This document shows positions 16,389 to 25,131 of a stretch of 64,000 bases of DNA, piece by piece (the stretch's first letter is position 1; each line of letters starts with the position of its first letter). The notes beneath the pieces are model-generated. The model was given only the letters and a program-made list of their open reading frames with translations. It was not told where the DNA came from and did not search any database. The position numbers were made by a program, and so were the translations under genes. This stretch comes from Clostridiales bacterium (GTDB taxonomy: Bacteria; Bacillota; Clostridia; Christensenellales; Pumilibacteraceae), in the NCBI GenBank assembly GCA_029070965.1, contig JAIEBI010000061.1, positions 1 through 64,000 of the forward strand. Reading direction: 5' to 3'.

Positions 16389-17729
16389 TTAGATATTATT
16401 TACCACGCCCGAAAATAGCGTTACGTTTTGCCAATCTGTAATGATAAAGCCGAAAGCTTTGTCTACGATATAGTCTTGTTGGATAATAATATTCTCAGAC
16501 GGCATGGCAGTGGCGTCCATTCCTATCACCGTTACCGCCGCACCCTCTATGCCCTTTTTATCAACGGTAAGGTCGGTAACGTGCTGCACCTTAGCGCAAT
16601 AACACGGTTCATCCGAAAGAGTGGAAAAATCACATGCGGAACCGAAAAGCAAATTGATATCGAATTTATCTTGTAAAAGACCTTTAATATCCTCGTCGTA
16701 CGCGCATTTGTATTCGGGAAACAGCACGCGCGTTTCATAGTGCACGTTATTAGCCGCGTCATACGCGTTGTAGTTTGTTATCGCATTGACGGCGGCGATA
16801 TTTTCCGCAGTAAATACTTGGTTTATCGAATTATTTTCCTTTGGCAATATAAACTTGATTTTGTAGCCGTCACGGCTTGTTGTATAAAAAGTCGTAAAGG
16901 TATCGAATTCCACTGCTTTGCCGTCGTTGTAGTAGCCTTGCAATAGCTCAGTGTTCTTTTTAGACCCGTCATTTGCCGTAAACTCAAAGGTGCCGTCCGC
17001 AAAGGGCAAATCTCTGCCTTCGTCGTCCCATACAGTTTTGAGATAAACGGTGTTGATAAGCGCAAATAGCGTTTCCTCCGACAGCTGAAAATCCTTGTCT
17101 ATAAGCCCTTTGGTTTGCTTGCTTACAAAGTCGCGCACCGCCTTGTTTGCCTCGGCGTTGTTATGTTCGAAATCAGCCGAATACGAATATGCATAATAGT
17201 CGTTCGACAAGCAATCTATGCAAGGCTGCTTTACTTCGGTGCCGTCGTTTACCCAAATGGAATTTGACAAATCGAGTAGACTTCTTACGTCGCCATTGTT
17301 AGATTTATACTCTACTTCGAGCGAGCGGTACAGCGTGGAAAAATGCGATTTAAGCTGATTGCGCGTAACGCCCAATGCGTTTAATATTTCTTGCCTCGTA
17401 TCACCTGCGGCACATTCCGACGCAAGCGAAAGCGCCATATACACCGATATGGGCGACACGGTAAAATTGTCTTGTTTTTTGTAATCCTTATACGCGTACG
17501 CCGCGAAATCGGCCGCAAATGCTTCTACGCTTTGTTTAAACGCCTTGTAGTCGTCCGCAACAAGCGCCGAATATTCCACCCGCTCAACTGCTTTGGGTGC
17601 GCCCAAAAGCTCGCTTTTTCCGACGGTATCGCCACTTCCTTTTGTCGTTCCGCCGCCGCAAGCCGCAAATGACAGCGAACAAGCCGCCGCACAAATAGCG
17701 GCTACAATGCTTTTTAATTTTGTTTTCAC
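16389..17729 (-). CDS. Serpin lipoprotein 1, 446 aa
   Basis: A secreted, lipid-anchored serine protease inhibitor. The signal peptide ends in a lipobox (SLSFAAC, Cys about 23), followed by a Gly-rich linker and a complete serpin domain. The reactive-centre hinge reads KKGIEGAAVTVIGMDA (close to the inhibitory consensus GTEAAAxT), followed by the closing AFGFIITD and TLFSGVV. The start is GTG behind GGAGGG. Residues from about 200 to 410 are identical to the neighbouring paralogue, whereas the loop tail (ATAMPSEN versus NAMPPEN) and the N-terminal half differ. The target is probably an extracytoplasmic or host protease, by inference. Confidence 0.9.
   Translation of the reverse strand: MKTKLKSIVAAICAAACSLSFAACGGGTTKGSGDTVGKSELLGAPKAVERVEYSALVADDYKAFKQSVEAFAADFAAYAYKDYKKQDNFTVSPISVYMALSLASECAAGDTRQEILNALGVTRNQLKSHFSTLYRSLEVEYKSNNGDVRSLLDLSNSIWVNDGTEVKQPCIDCLSNDYYAYSYSADFEHNNAEANKAVRDFVSKQTKGLIDKDFQLSEETLFALINTVYLKTVWDDEGRDLPFADGTFEFTANDGSKKNTELLQGYYNDGKAVEFDTFTTFYTTSRDGYKIKFILPKENNSINQVFTAENIAAVNAITNYNAYDAANNVHYETRVLFPEYKCAYDEDIKGLLQDKFDINLLFGSACDFSTLSDEPCYCAKVQHVTDLTVDKKGIEGAAVTVIGMDATAMPSENIIIQQDYIVDKAFGFIITDWQNVTLFSGVVNNI
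16564..16964. repeat. 401-bp perfect repeat shared by the two serpins
   Basis: Bases 16564-16964 are identical, base for base, to 18015-18415. Flanking parts of the same two genes differ at many positions including synonymous ones. This indicates gene conversion or a very recent partial exchange. Confidence 0.95.
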
Positions 17730-17839
17730 GATATTACCCTCCTACAAATATAACGTTGCAAGCCGTCGATTTACTCACTGCTTCTACATGTTACGCTGTT
17801 TTTGTGCGGGCGTATTACCAAGCGCGAAACGGTTAGGAT

Positions 17840-19225
17840 TTAGATATTATTTACCACGCCCGAAAACAGCGTTGTATCGTGACTGTCGGTAATGACAAAC
17901 CCAAAGGCTTTATTAACAACATAGTCTTGTTGGATAATAATATTCTCCGGCGGCATGGCATTGGCGTCCATTCCTATCACCGTTACCGCAGCACCCTCTA
18001 TGCCCTTTTTGTCGACGGTAAGGTCGGTAACGTGCTGCACCTTAGCGCAATAACACGGTTCATCCGAAAGAGTGGAAAAATCACATGCGGAACCGAAAAG
18101 CAAATTGATATCGAATTTATCTTGTAAAAGACCTTTAATATCCTCGTCGTACGCGCATTTGTATTCGGGAAACAGCACGCGCGTTTCATAGTGCACGTTA
18201 TTAGCCGCGTCATACGCGTTGTAGTTTGTTATCGCATTGACGGCGGCGATATTTTCCGCAGTAAATACTTGGTTTATCGAATTATTTTCCTTTGGCAATA
18301 TAAACTTGATTTTGTAGCCGTCACGGCTTGTTGTATAAAAAGTCGTAAAGGTATCGAATTCCACTGCTTTGCCGTCGTTGTAGTAGCCTTGCAATAGCTC
18401 AGTGTTCTTTTTAGATCCGTCATTTGCCGTAAACTCAAAGGTGCCGTCCGCATAGGGTAAATCGTCGCCACCGTCGTTCCATACCGTTTTCAGATACAAG
18501 GTATTTATAAGCGCAAACAACGTGTATTCCGACAGCTGAAAATCCTTGTCTATAAGTCCTCTGGTTTGCTCGCTTACAAAGTCGCGCACAGCCTTATTCG
18601 CCTCGGCATTGTTATGCTCGAAATCCGCCGAATACGAATATGCGTAATAATCGTTCGACAAAGAATTTATACACGGCTGTTTAACTTCCGTACCATCGTT
18701 GACCCAAATGGAATTAGACAAATCGAGTAGACTTCTTATTTCGTCCTTGTAGGATTTATGCTCCACCTCTAACGAGCGGTACAGCGTGGAAAAATGAGTT
18801 GTCAGCTGCTCGCGCGTAACGCCCAAGGCGTTTAAAATTTCTTGCCTCGTATCGCCTGCGGAACATTCCGACGCAAGCGCAAGCGCCATATATACCGATA
18901 TGGGCGACACGGTAAAATTGCCCTGCTTATTATAATCCTCGTACGCGTACGCCGAAAAACGCGCGGCAAAATTTTCCACTTCGTTTTTGAATGCCTTATA
19001 GCCGTCCGTAGTGAGCGCCGAATAATTCACACGCTCGACCGCTTTGGGCGCGCCCAAAAGTGAGCTTTGTCCGACGGTTCCGTCATCTATCGGATCGCCG
19101 ACGCCCGCCGTATTTCCGCCGCCCGTCGAACCTCCTTTAATCGTTCCGCCGCCGCATGCCGCAACGGACAGCGCGCAAGCACCTGCACAAATAGCGGCTA
19201 TAATGCTTTTTAATTTTGTTTTCAC
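17840..19225 (-). CDS. Serpin lipoprotein 2, 461 aa
   Basis: The paralogue upstream of serpin 1 in transcription order, separated by 110 nt. The true start is the GTG at 19225, preceded by GGAGGG as in the sister gene; a longer frame upstream adds 16 residues that do not fit a signal peptide. The lipobox is LSVAAC, followed by a longer Gly/Asp-rich linker (about residues 24-50). The hinge KKGIEGAAVTVIGMDA is identical to serpin 1. It differs near the scissile region and in the first half. It is predicted to be a surface-anchored protease inhibitor. Serpins are uncommon in Firmicutes, so acquisition by transfer is possible. Confidence 0.9.
   Translation of the reverse strand: MKTKLKSIIAAICAGACALSVAACGGGTIKGGSTGGGNTAGVGDPIDDGTVGQSSLLGAPKAVERVNYSALTTDGYKAFKNEVENFAARFSAYAYEDYNKQGNFTVSPISVYMALALASECSAGDTRQEILNALGVTREQLTTHFSTLYRSLEVEHKSYKDEIRSLLDLSNSIWVNDGTEVKQPCINSLSNDYYAYSYSADFEHNNAEANKAVRDFVSEQTRGLIDKDFQLSEYTLFALINTLYLKTVWNDGGDDLPYADGTFEFTANDGSKKNTELLQGYYNDGKAVEFDTFTTFYTTSRDGYKIKFILPKENNSINQVFTAENIAAVNAITNYNAYDAANNVHYETRVLFPEYKCAYDEDIKGLLQDKFDINLLFGSACDFSTLSDEPCYCAKVQHVTDLTVDKKGIEGAAVTVIGMDANAMPPENIIIQQDYVVNKAFGFVITDSHDTTLFSGVVNNI
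18015..18415. repeat. Second copy of the 401-bp serpin repeat
   Basis: Direct repeat of 16564-16964, offset by 1451 bp. Recombination between the copies would delete or duplicate one serpin unit. Confidence 0.95.
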
Positions 19226-19275
19226 GATATTCCCTCCTATAAATACAACGTTGCAATGCGCTATTTTACTCACTA

Positions 19276-19977
19276 TTAACTGACATATAGTTTGTACAAT
19301 GCGACGGACACGGCGACTGACAGATTCAGACTGTCCACCTTTTCTGACTGTTCTATGCGCACGGCGCTGTATTTTGCATAATCTTCGGGCAAACCCGTCG
19401 CCTCGTTGCCGAAAACGAGCGAGTATTTTTTGTTTGCGTCAAAGCTCGTTTTTCCAAACGGACTGCCGTTAAGCATAAACGGCATTATTATTCTATCGCC
19501 ATATTTAGCTATGTATTGCTCGAAAGAGTCGAACAGCTCGACATTTATCCCGAATACCGCGCCCATGCTGGCACGCACCGTTTTAGGGTCGAAGTTGTCC
19601 ACGGCGGGACGGATTATAATTAAGTCGGCGCAATCAAACGCCGCAACGTCGCGCATAATCGTGCCCAAATTTCCGCTGTTGGACGGGTTTACTAGCACCA
19701 CGTGGTGGCGGTCTGCGTTTGCGCTTGTCACAAACTTGTTAAACTCGCCTATCACGTAACAGTTCTCTTTGGGGCTGAGTATATTGAACGCCTTTTCGCT
19801 TTCTACCACAGGGATACCAAGCGACTTAGCCTTATCTACTACCGCCGTAACCTCCGACTTTGGCGAAACGTAAACGCACCGCGCACACTCCGCGCGGCGG
19901 TTTAATAATTCCATTGTAACCGTCGCACCAAGTGCGTAAGATATATCGTCGCTTTTTTTGTATTTCTTTACCGCCAT
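19276..19977 (-). CDS. SpoU/TrmH-family RNA methyltransferase, 233 aa
   Basis: A SAM-dependent 2'-O-ribose methyltransferase of tRNA or rRNA with the trefoil-knot (SPOUT) fold. The three motifs are NPSNSGNLGTIMRD (about residue 97), LVFGNEATGLP (about 187) and DSLNLSVAVSVALY near the C terminus. The N-terminal part is a short substrate-binding domain. The modified nucleotide cannot be deduced. It lies after the terminator at 20001-20031 on the same strand, with its own ribosome binding site AAGGAAG. Confidence 0.85.
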   Translation of the reverse strand: MAVKKYKKSDDISYALGATVTMELLNRRAECARCVYVSPKSEVTAVVDKAKSLGIPVVESEKAFNILSPKENCYVIGEFNKFVTSANADRHHVVLVNPSNSGNLGTIMRDVAAFDCADLIIIRPAVDNFDPKTVRASMGAVFGINVELFDSFEQYIAKYGDRIIMPFMLNGSPFGKTSFDANKKYSLVFGNEATGLPEDYAKYSAVRIEQSEKVDSLNLSVAVSVALYKLYVS

Positions 19978-20000
19978 AAAGCTTCCTTTTTATGCAAAAC

Positions 20001-20031
20001 AAAAAACCGCGCAAACGCGCGGCATTTTATG
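20001..20031 (-). terminator. Terminator at the end of the pyr run
   Basis: The stem CCGCGC/GCGCGG (20007-20012 with 20017-20022) is followed on the minus strand by six T. Confidence 0.85.
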
Positions 20032-20035
20032 TTAT

Positions 20036-20356
20036 TTACGCTACTATTACCCAAATTAAACCGAACACCGCCAGCGCGAACAGCACGCCCATTATGACGG
20101 CGTTTATTATTGCCGCTTTGTACGCGGGATCGCGGTGGTTGATTTTCTTTGAAAACAGCACCATACAGCAACGCGCAACCGACAGTCCCGAACCCAATGC
20201 GTAGGCAATGAATCCGGCAAGCAGTACGCCGTCCACGGTGCACAGCCCGACGATAAGCAATATTACGCCGACAAGCATGACAAGGTCGCAAACCTGTCGC
20301 AAGCCGAACGGTGTAAAATATCTTACGAATACGTTTTTCTTTCTTTTAACAGCCAT
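20036..20356 (-). CDS. Small membrane protein, 106 aa
   Basis: A basic N terminus (MAVKRKKN) and three hydrophobic helices (residues about 23-43, 44-64 and 84-105). The family is not recognised. It resembles the next upstream gene (20391-20717) in size, basic start and helix number, so the two may be distant paralogues. It is 34 nt from that gene and just before the terminator, making it the likely last gene of the pyrimidine transcript. Confidence 0.6.
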   Translation of the reverse strand: MAVKRKKNVFVRYFTPFGLRQVCDLVMLVGVILLIVGLCTVDGVLLAGFIAYALGSGLSVARCCMVLFSKKINHRDPAYKAAIINAVIMGVLFALAVFGLIWVIVA

Positions 20357-20390
20357 GATTTTTCCTATTTAATAATATGATTAGATTTGA

Positions 20391-20717
20391 TTAGAATAAT
20401 GCAATCAGCGCCGAAACAAGTCCGAACACGATAAGCACAGCAAAGATTATCCAAGCAATGAACCAGCCTGTGCTCTTGTTGCGGGCATGACGGTACGACA
20501 GAATGACCGGTACAAACATAGCGAGTATAAAGCACAGCGTCTGCACCCACGAGCAAAGCGTTGTAATCCAACCACCCCAGTCAAGCCAACCGCCAATCCA
20601 TCTAATAGAGTACGAAACCAGCATAGCTATTCCGATAGCGACAACCAGCCAAAACGCAAACTTGTTGAGCGAAATGCCGTTACCCGAGCTTGATGTTCTT
20701 CTTGTTCTTTTTGCCAT
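20391..20717 (-). CDS. Small membrane protein, 108 aa
   Basis: The N terminus is basic and Ser-rich (MAKRTRRTSSSG). Three hydrophobic segments follow (residues about 20-40, 53-73 and 86-107) with a Trp-rich loop (GGWLDWGGW). No recognised family. It begins 21 nt after pyrE and is probably cotranscribed with it. A role in pyrimidine metabolism is not indicated by sequence; position alone links them. Confidence 0.6.
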   Translation of the reverse strand: MAKRTRRTSSSGNGISLNKFAFWLVVAIGIAMLVSYSIRWIGGWLDWGGWITTLCSWVQTLCFILAMFVPVILSYRHARNKSTGWFIAWIIFAVLIVFGLVSALIALF

Positions 20718-20738
20718 AATTATTATTACCTCTTACAG

Positions 20739-21314
20739 TTATTTTAATCCCTTAGACCCCGGTTTGACCGCCGCAGTGCCTTGCTTGCACATAGGACATT
20801 GCTCGGGGTGATAGGTCTTTACGTCTATTGTAAGCAGCGATTCGTTGGGAACGCCGAAATCCACCTTGCCGCCGCTGCGGTCCACAACCTCCGCTACCGC
20901 GACGACCGTGCTTCCCAGCCTGCCGATAAGGTCTATAACCTCTTGTACCGACCCGCCGGTTGTTACCACGTTTTCCGCGACTATTACTCTACTGCCCTTT
21001 TTGAGTTCGAAGCCGCGACGGAGCGCAAAGTTTCCGTCCTTTTCGCGTTCGGCAAACATATTGGGTAGTCCAAGCTGCTTGCCTAACTCGTAGCCGAAAA
21101 TGATTGCGCCCACTGCGGGCGAAACGACTACGTCGGCATTGTACTTTTTCACCTTGTCTGCCGCCATAGCACAAAGCTTTTGAGCTATTTCGGCGTTTTC
21201 AAAGAGCTTGGCGCACTGCATATACGTATCGCTGTGCAATCCCGAAGTGAGAATGAAATGCCCTTTAAGCACCGCTCCCGACTCCTCAAACAATTGCATT
21301 ACGTTTTCAGTCAA
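20739..21314 (-). CDS. pyrE: Orotate phosphoribosyltransferase, 191 aa
   Basis: Converts orotate and PRPP to OMP. The PRPP loop reads VIVAENVVTTGGS (consensus VEDVxTTGGS; here Asn replaces the first Asp), and the N terminus has GHFILTSGLHSDTY. The TTG at 21314 is proposed as start: it lies 8 nt after GGAGG and gives a family-typical N terminus (M)TENVMQLFEESG. An ATG at 21344 lacks a ribosome binding site, and the ATG at 21299 is a second alternative. The TTG start overlaps the end of pyrD by 8 nt. Confidence 0.88.
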   Translation of the reverse strand: MTENVMQLFEESGAVLKGHFILTSGLHSDTYMQCAKLFENAEIAQKLCAMAADKVKKYNADVVVSPAVGAIIFGYELGKQLGLPNMFAEREKDGNFALRRGFELKKGSRVIVAENVVTTGGSVQEVIDLIGRLGSTVVAVAEVVDRSGGKVDFGVPNESLLTIDVKTYHPEQCPMCKQGTAAVKPGSKGLK

Positions 21315-22215
21315 CCCTAAGTCCTCCGACAAGAGATTGTACATCCGTTATATTATCACGTTCGCAAAGATTTGTCAACTCATTTAGTATATTTATAGCC
21401 GCATACGGCTCGAAAATATTTGCCGTACCCACCTGCACCGCCGCCGCGCCGCAAAGCATAAATTCGGCGGCGTCCGTGCCGCTTACTATTCCGCCCATGC
21501 CTATTATGGGAATGTTCACCGCCTTGTAGCTATTATAAACCATTCTAAGCGCAATGGGCTTGACCGCCGGTCCCGACAGTCCGCCGGTAACGGCGTTGAG
21601 CACGGGACGGCGGGTTTTGTAATCCACCGCCATTGCCGCAACGGTATTTATAAGGCTTATCGCATCCGCGCCCGCATTTTGCGCCGCAAGCGCGTTTTTG
21701 GATATATCGGCAACATTGGGCGTAAGCTTGACTATAAGCGGTTTTTTGCACACAGGCCTTACCGCCTTTACTATATGCTCTACGCCGTCGGGGTCTACTC
21801 CGAACGCCATTCCACCCTTTTTTACGTTGGGACATGATATATTCAGTTCTATCATATCCACGTCGGTGTCGCTTAACAGTTGCACAATGCGCACGTAATC
21901 GGCCTCGCTACTGCCCGCGGCGTTTGCTATCACCACCGCGCCCGTGCTTTTCATAAACGGCAGTTCGTTTTGAATAAAGTATTCCACACCACAATTTTGC
22001 AAGCCAACACTGTTGAGCATACCGGACGGAGTTTCCGCAATCCGCACAGGCTGATTGCCCTGCCGCGGTTCAAGCGTCAAGCCCTTGGAGCATATGCCGC
22101 CCAAAAGACCTACGTCGTAAAAATTGTTGTATTCCCTGCCGAACCCAAACGTGCCCGACGCCGTTATTATGGGGTTTTTAAACTGCACGCCAGCTATTGT
22201 CGTTTTCATGTTCAT
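21307..22215 (-). CDS. pyrD: Dihydroorotate dehydrogenase, catalytic subunit, 302 aa
   Basis: A class 1B enzyme: an FMN barrel that oxidises dihydroorotate and passes electrons to PyrK and NAD+. Visible marks are ASGTFGFGREY near the N terminus, ELNISCPNVKKGG (about residue 125), the catalytic-loop region, and MGGIVSGTDAAEF near the C terminus. The ATG overlaps the pyrK stop codon by 4 nt, consistent with coupled translation of a two-subunit complex. Confidence 0.95.
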   Translation of the reverse strand: MNMKTTIAGVQFKNPIITASGTFGFGREYNNFYDVGLLGGICSKGLTLEPRQGNQPVRIAETPSGMLNSVGLQNCGVEYFIQNELPFMKSTGAVVIANAAGSSEADYVRIVQLLSDTDVDMIELNISCPNVKKGGMAFGVDPDGVEHIVKAVRPVCKKPLIVKLTPNVADISKNALAAQNAGADAISLINTVAAMAVDYKTRRPVLNAVTGGLSGPAVKPIALRMVYNSYKAVNIPIIGMGGIVSGTDAAEFMLCGAAAVQVGTANIFEPYAAINILNELTNLCERDNITDVQSLVGGLRVD

Positions 22216-22970
22216 AGCACAATATCCTCCAACGGGAATACCGGACCGTCCGCACAGGCGCGCAACAGCTTTTTCTCGCCGTCAATCATTATATTGACCG
22301 AACACACAAGGCAGGCGCCTACACCGCAACCCATGCGCTGTTCCATACTGGCATAGCCGATTGTGCCGTGCTGTTTGCAATAGCTTTGCGCCATCTTCAT
22401 CATTCCGTGCGCGCCGCACACGTACAGTACATCGGGCGAAGCTTCGGCTAATAAATCGGTAGGAAAACCGTGGTGGCCGTAGCTGCCGTCGTCCGTGCAG
22501 TACATTACGTGGTTACACACTTTGTCAAAGTCGTTTTTGTACACGCCCATTGCGGCAGCGTTACGAAAGCCGAGTAGCGCCGTAACATTGAGCGTAGGAT
22601 TATCCTCGGCTATTTTGAGTAGCGGCGCACAGCCCGTGCCGCCGCCGAGCAGTACGATATTTGTTTTGTCGGGTAAAACAGGAAAACCGTTGCCGAGCGG
22701 CAATATCGCGTCAAACTTATCGCCCGCCTTTTGCGTTACAAAGGCATGCGTGCCTTCACCGACGTCCGCTATTATAAACGTTATTGTACGCTCGTCGCTT
22801 TTGTACACGCAAATGGGACGGCGCAAGGACTTGTTAGGCACCTTAATATGCGCGAACTGTCCCGCGGCAATATACGGTAATGCCGTTTCGCTTGCCGCTT
22901 CTACGCGGTAAACGCTTCCGTCAAAACATTCTATTTTGGATATTGTAAGCTGAGCCACAACAGGTTTCAT
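22212..22970 (-). CDS. pyrK: PyrK, electron-transfer subunit of PyrD, 252 aa
   Basis: The FAD and [2Fe-2S] subunit that links PyrD to NAD+. The flavin-binding strand is RRPICVYK, the nucleotide motif GGGTGCAPLL, and the C-terminal cluster binds through cysteines in MGCGVGACLVC and a later RACADGPVF. The length is standard. It lies between pyrF (14 nt) and pyrD (4-nt overlap). Confidence 0.95.
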   Translation of the reverse strand: MKPVVAQLTISKIECFDGSVYRVEAASETALPYIAAGQFAHIKVPNKSLRRPICVYKSDERTITFIIADVGEGTHAFVTQKAGDKFDAILPLGNGFPVLPDKTNIVLLGGGTGCAPLLKIAEDNPTLNVTALLGFRNAAAMGVYKNDFDKVCNHVMYCTDDGSYGHHGFPTDLLAEASPDVLYVCGAHGMMKMAQSYCKQHGTIGYASMEQRMGCGVGACLVCSVNIMIDGEKKLLRACADGPVFPLEDIVL

Positions 22971-22984
22971 TTGTTATATTCCTT

Positions 22985-23869
22985 TTACTTGCCAAGCGCG
23001 CTTTTCAAGTCCTCGCGCATAGCGATTGCACTTTCCCGCGCCGCTTCGTAATACGAAAGACCTTTGTACTTGTCTGTCTTGTACGCGGCTATTATTCCGC
23101 GCGAATTGTTGACTATCGCGCCCCTGCCGTGCTCGTCAAACGACGCCGCGGCGTCCTTGCCCTTGCCGCCCTGCGCGCCGTATCCCGGGACGAGGAAAAA
23201 CACTGATTTAAACTGATTTCTGAGTGCGCGCGCCTCGTCTGGGTTTGTCGCGCCGACAACTGCGCCCACTGCGCTGTATCCGTACTTGCCTATCGTGCTT
23301 TGTCCCCATTCGGCAATAAGCTCGCCCACGCGGATATACAGCGGTTTGCCGTCCGACACAATCAAGTTTTGCAGCTGTGCCGCCGACGGATTGGACATAC
23401 GCGCCAGCACGAATATACCTTTGCCGTCAGCTTTGCAAACGTCGGTGAACGGTTTAATTCCGTCATACCCCGGGTACGGATTGACGGTGATATAATCATA
23501 CAAACCGCTTTTAAGATACGCCGCGGCATACGCTTCGGCAGTGCTGCCTATATCGTTGCGCTTGACGTCCGCCATTACAATCAACCCGTTCTTTTTGGCG
23601 TAAGCGGCAGTTTGCTCCATAGCGCGCACGCCGTAATACGAATACAATTCGTAAAACGCCGATTGGATTTTTACGGCGGGAACGACGTCCTTTATTTTGT
23701 CTATAATGCGGCAGTTGAATTCGGTAATAGCTTGTGCCGCGCTCTCGCTATCTGTGGCGCACTTACTGAGCTGTTCGGGCAAATATTCAAGCCGCGGATC
23801 GAGCCCCGCAACCGTCGGATTGCCCAAGGCTTCTATTCTCTCTATGAGCGTATCGGTTATGTTTATCAC
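22985..23869 (-). CDS. pyrF: Orotidine 5'-phosphate decarboxylase, type 2, 294 aa
   Basis: Decarboxylates OMP to UMP. This is the long (about 300 aa) PyrF subfamily, with TVAGLDPRLEYLP at the N terminus and the catalytic Lys/Asp cluster in VMADVKRNDIGSTAEAYA (about residue 97). The phosphate-binding region contains SAVGAVVGATNP and VPGYGAQGG. The ATG overlaps the pyrC stop codon (23866-23869). Confidence 0.95.
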   Translation of the reverse strand: MINITDTLIERIEALGNPTVAGLDPRLEYLPEQLSKCATDSESAAQAITEFNCRIIDKIKDVVPAVKIQSAFYELYSYYGVRAMEQTAAYAKKNGLIVMADVKRNDIGSTAEAYAAAYLKSGLYDYITVNPYPGYDGIKPFTDVCKADGKGIFVLARMSNPSAAQLQNLIVSDGKPLYIRVGELIAEWGQSTIGKYGYSAVGAVVGATNPDEARALRNQFKSVFFLVPGYGAQGGKGKDAAASFDEHGRGAIVNNSRGIIAAYKTDKYKGLSYYEAARESAIAMREDLKSALGK

Positions 23870-25131
23870 AGCGATTTAAGCTCTCCTTTTACTATTACCT
23901 GCGTTATTTTTCCGCTGAGCTTCCAACCGTCGAATAGCGAGTTTTTGCCCTTGGATTTGAACTGCGCTGCGTCCACAACGTATTCGGCGTCGGGGTCGAT
24001 AATAACTATATCGGCGCGCGCGCCCTGCTCTATCCTGCCGCGATCGGTAAGACCCAAAATGCGCGACGGCTCGTAGCTCATAAGCCGACATAGGTCGGAC
24101 GGCTTGATTGTGTCCGTAAGCACCAAATTCGTGTATGCAACCGAGAACGCGGTTTCCAGCCCCACTGTGCCGAAGGGCGCATAGTCGAATTCCACGTTCT
24201 TTTCGTCAAAGCTGTGCGGCGCATGGTCGGTAGCTATAACGTCTATCGTGCCGTCCTTAATGCCCTCAATAATAGCCTCGACGTCGCTTTCCTCGCGGAG
24301 CGGCGGATTGATTTTCGCGTTGGTATTGTACGACAAAATTTCGTCGTCGGTCGCTCCAAAGTAGTGCGGGCATGTTTCGCAAGTAACGCGAACGCCACGC
24401 GCCTTTGCCGCACGTATTATATCCACCGATTCGGCGGTGGACACATGGCAAATATGTATGCGCGCGCCCGCCTCCTCGGCGAGCAAAACGTCGCGTGCAA
24501 CAGCCGCGCTTTCCGCCGCGCGCGGAATTCCGCGCAGTCCGCATATAGTGGCGTTGTCGCCGTCGTTTACCACGCCGCCTGCCGATATACTCTTGTCCTC
24601 GCTGTGCGACAACAACGGCAAGTTAAACGTTTTTGCATATTTGAGCGCATTGAGCATTACCGCGCCGTTACTCACCGGTATGCCGTCGTCGGACACCGCA
24701 ATCGCGCCCGCAGCCTTCATTTTGCCGTATTCACAAAGCTCTACGCCCTTTTGTCCGCGCGTTATGCACCCGACGGGAAAAACGTCGGCATTACCTGCTT
24801 TGCCGCTCTTTTCGCGCACGTACGAAACCATAGCGGCATTGTCGAGTGGCGGCACGGTATTAGGCATGCAGCACACTGTTGTGAACCCGCCCGCAAGCGC
24901 GGTGGCGCTTCCGCTTTGTATATCCTCTTTGTGTGTTTGCCCCGGGTCGCGCAAATGACAATGCATGTCTATAAATCCCGGGAATACAAGCTTGCCGTCG
25001 CAGTCTATAACCTCGTCGCTCGGATATTCAATATTGGGCGCGAGCAGCTTGATAATTCCTTCGTCTATAAGGACGTCCGTTTGTTGCATTCCGTCCTTGT
25101 TTACTACAGTTGCGTGTTTAAGTAATATCAT
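23866..25131 (-). CDS. pyrC: Dihydroorotase, class I, 421 aa
   Basis: Closes carbamoyl-aspartate to dihydroorotate. The binuclear zinc amidohydrolase marks are DMHCHLRDPGQTHKED (about residue 58), the later metal ligands in HSEDKSI and HICHVSTAESV, and the catalytic Asp in IATDHAPHS. Length fits the bacterial class I enzymes that act alone or with PyrB. It overlaps pyrB by 4 nt and pyrF by 4 nt. Confidence 0.95.
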   Translation of the reverse strand: MILLKHATVVNKDGMQQTDVLIDEGIIKLLAPNIEYPSDEVIDCDGKLVFPGFIDMHCHLRDPGQTHKEDIQSGSATALAGGFTTVCCMPNTVPPLDNAAMVSYVREKSGKAGNADVFPVGCITRGQKGVELCEYGKMKAAGAIAVSDDGIPVSNGAVMLNALKYAKTFNLPLLSHSEDKSISAGGVVNDGDNATICGLRGIPRAAESAAVARDVLLAEEAGARIHICHVSTAESVDIIRAAKARGVRVTCETCPHYFGATDDEILSYNTNAKINPPLREESDVEAIIEGIKDGTIDVIATDHAPHSFDEKNVEFDYAPFGTVGLETAFSVAYTNLVLTDTIKPSDLCRLMSYEPSRILGLTDRGRIEQGARADIVIIDPDAEYVVDAAQFKSKGKNSLFDGWKLSGKITQVIVKGELKSL

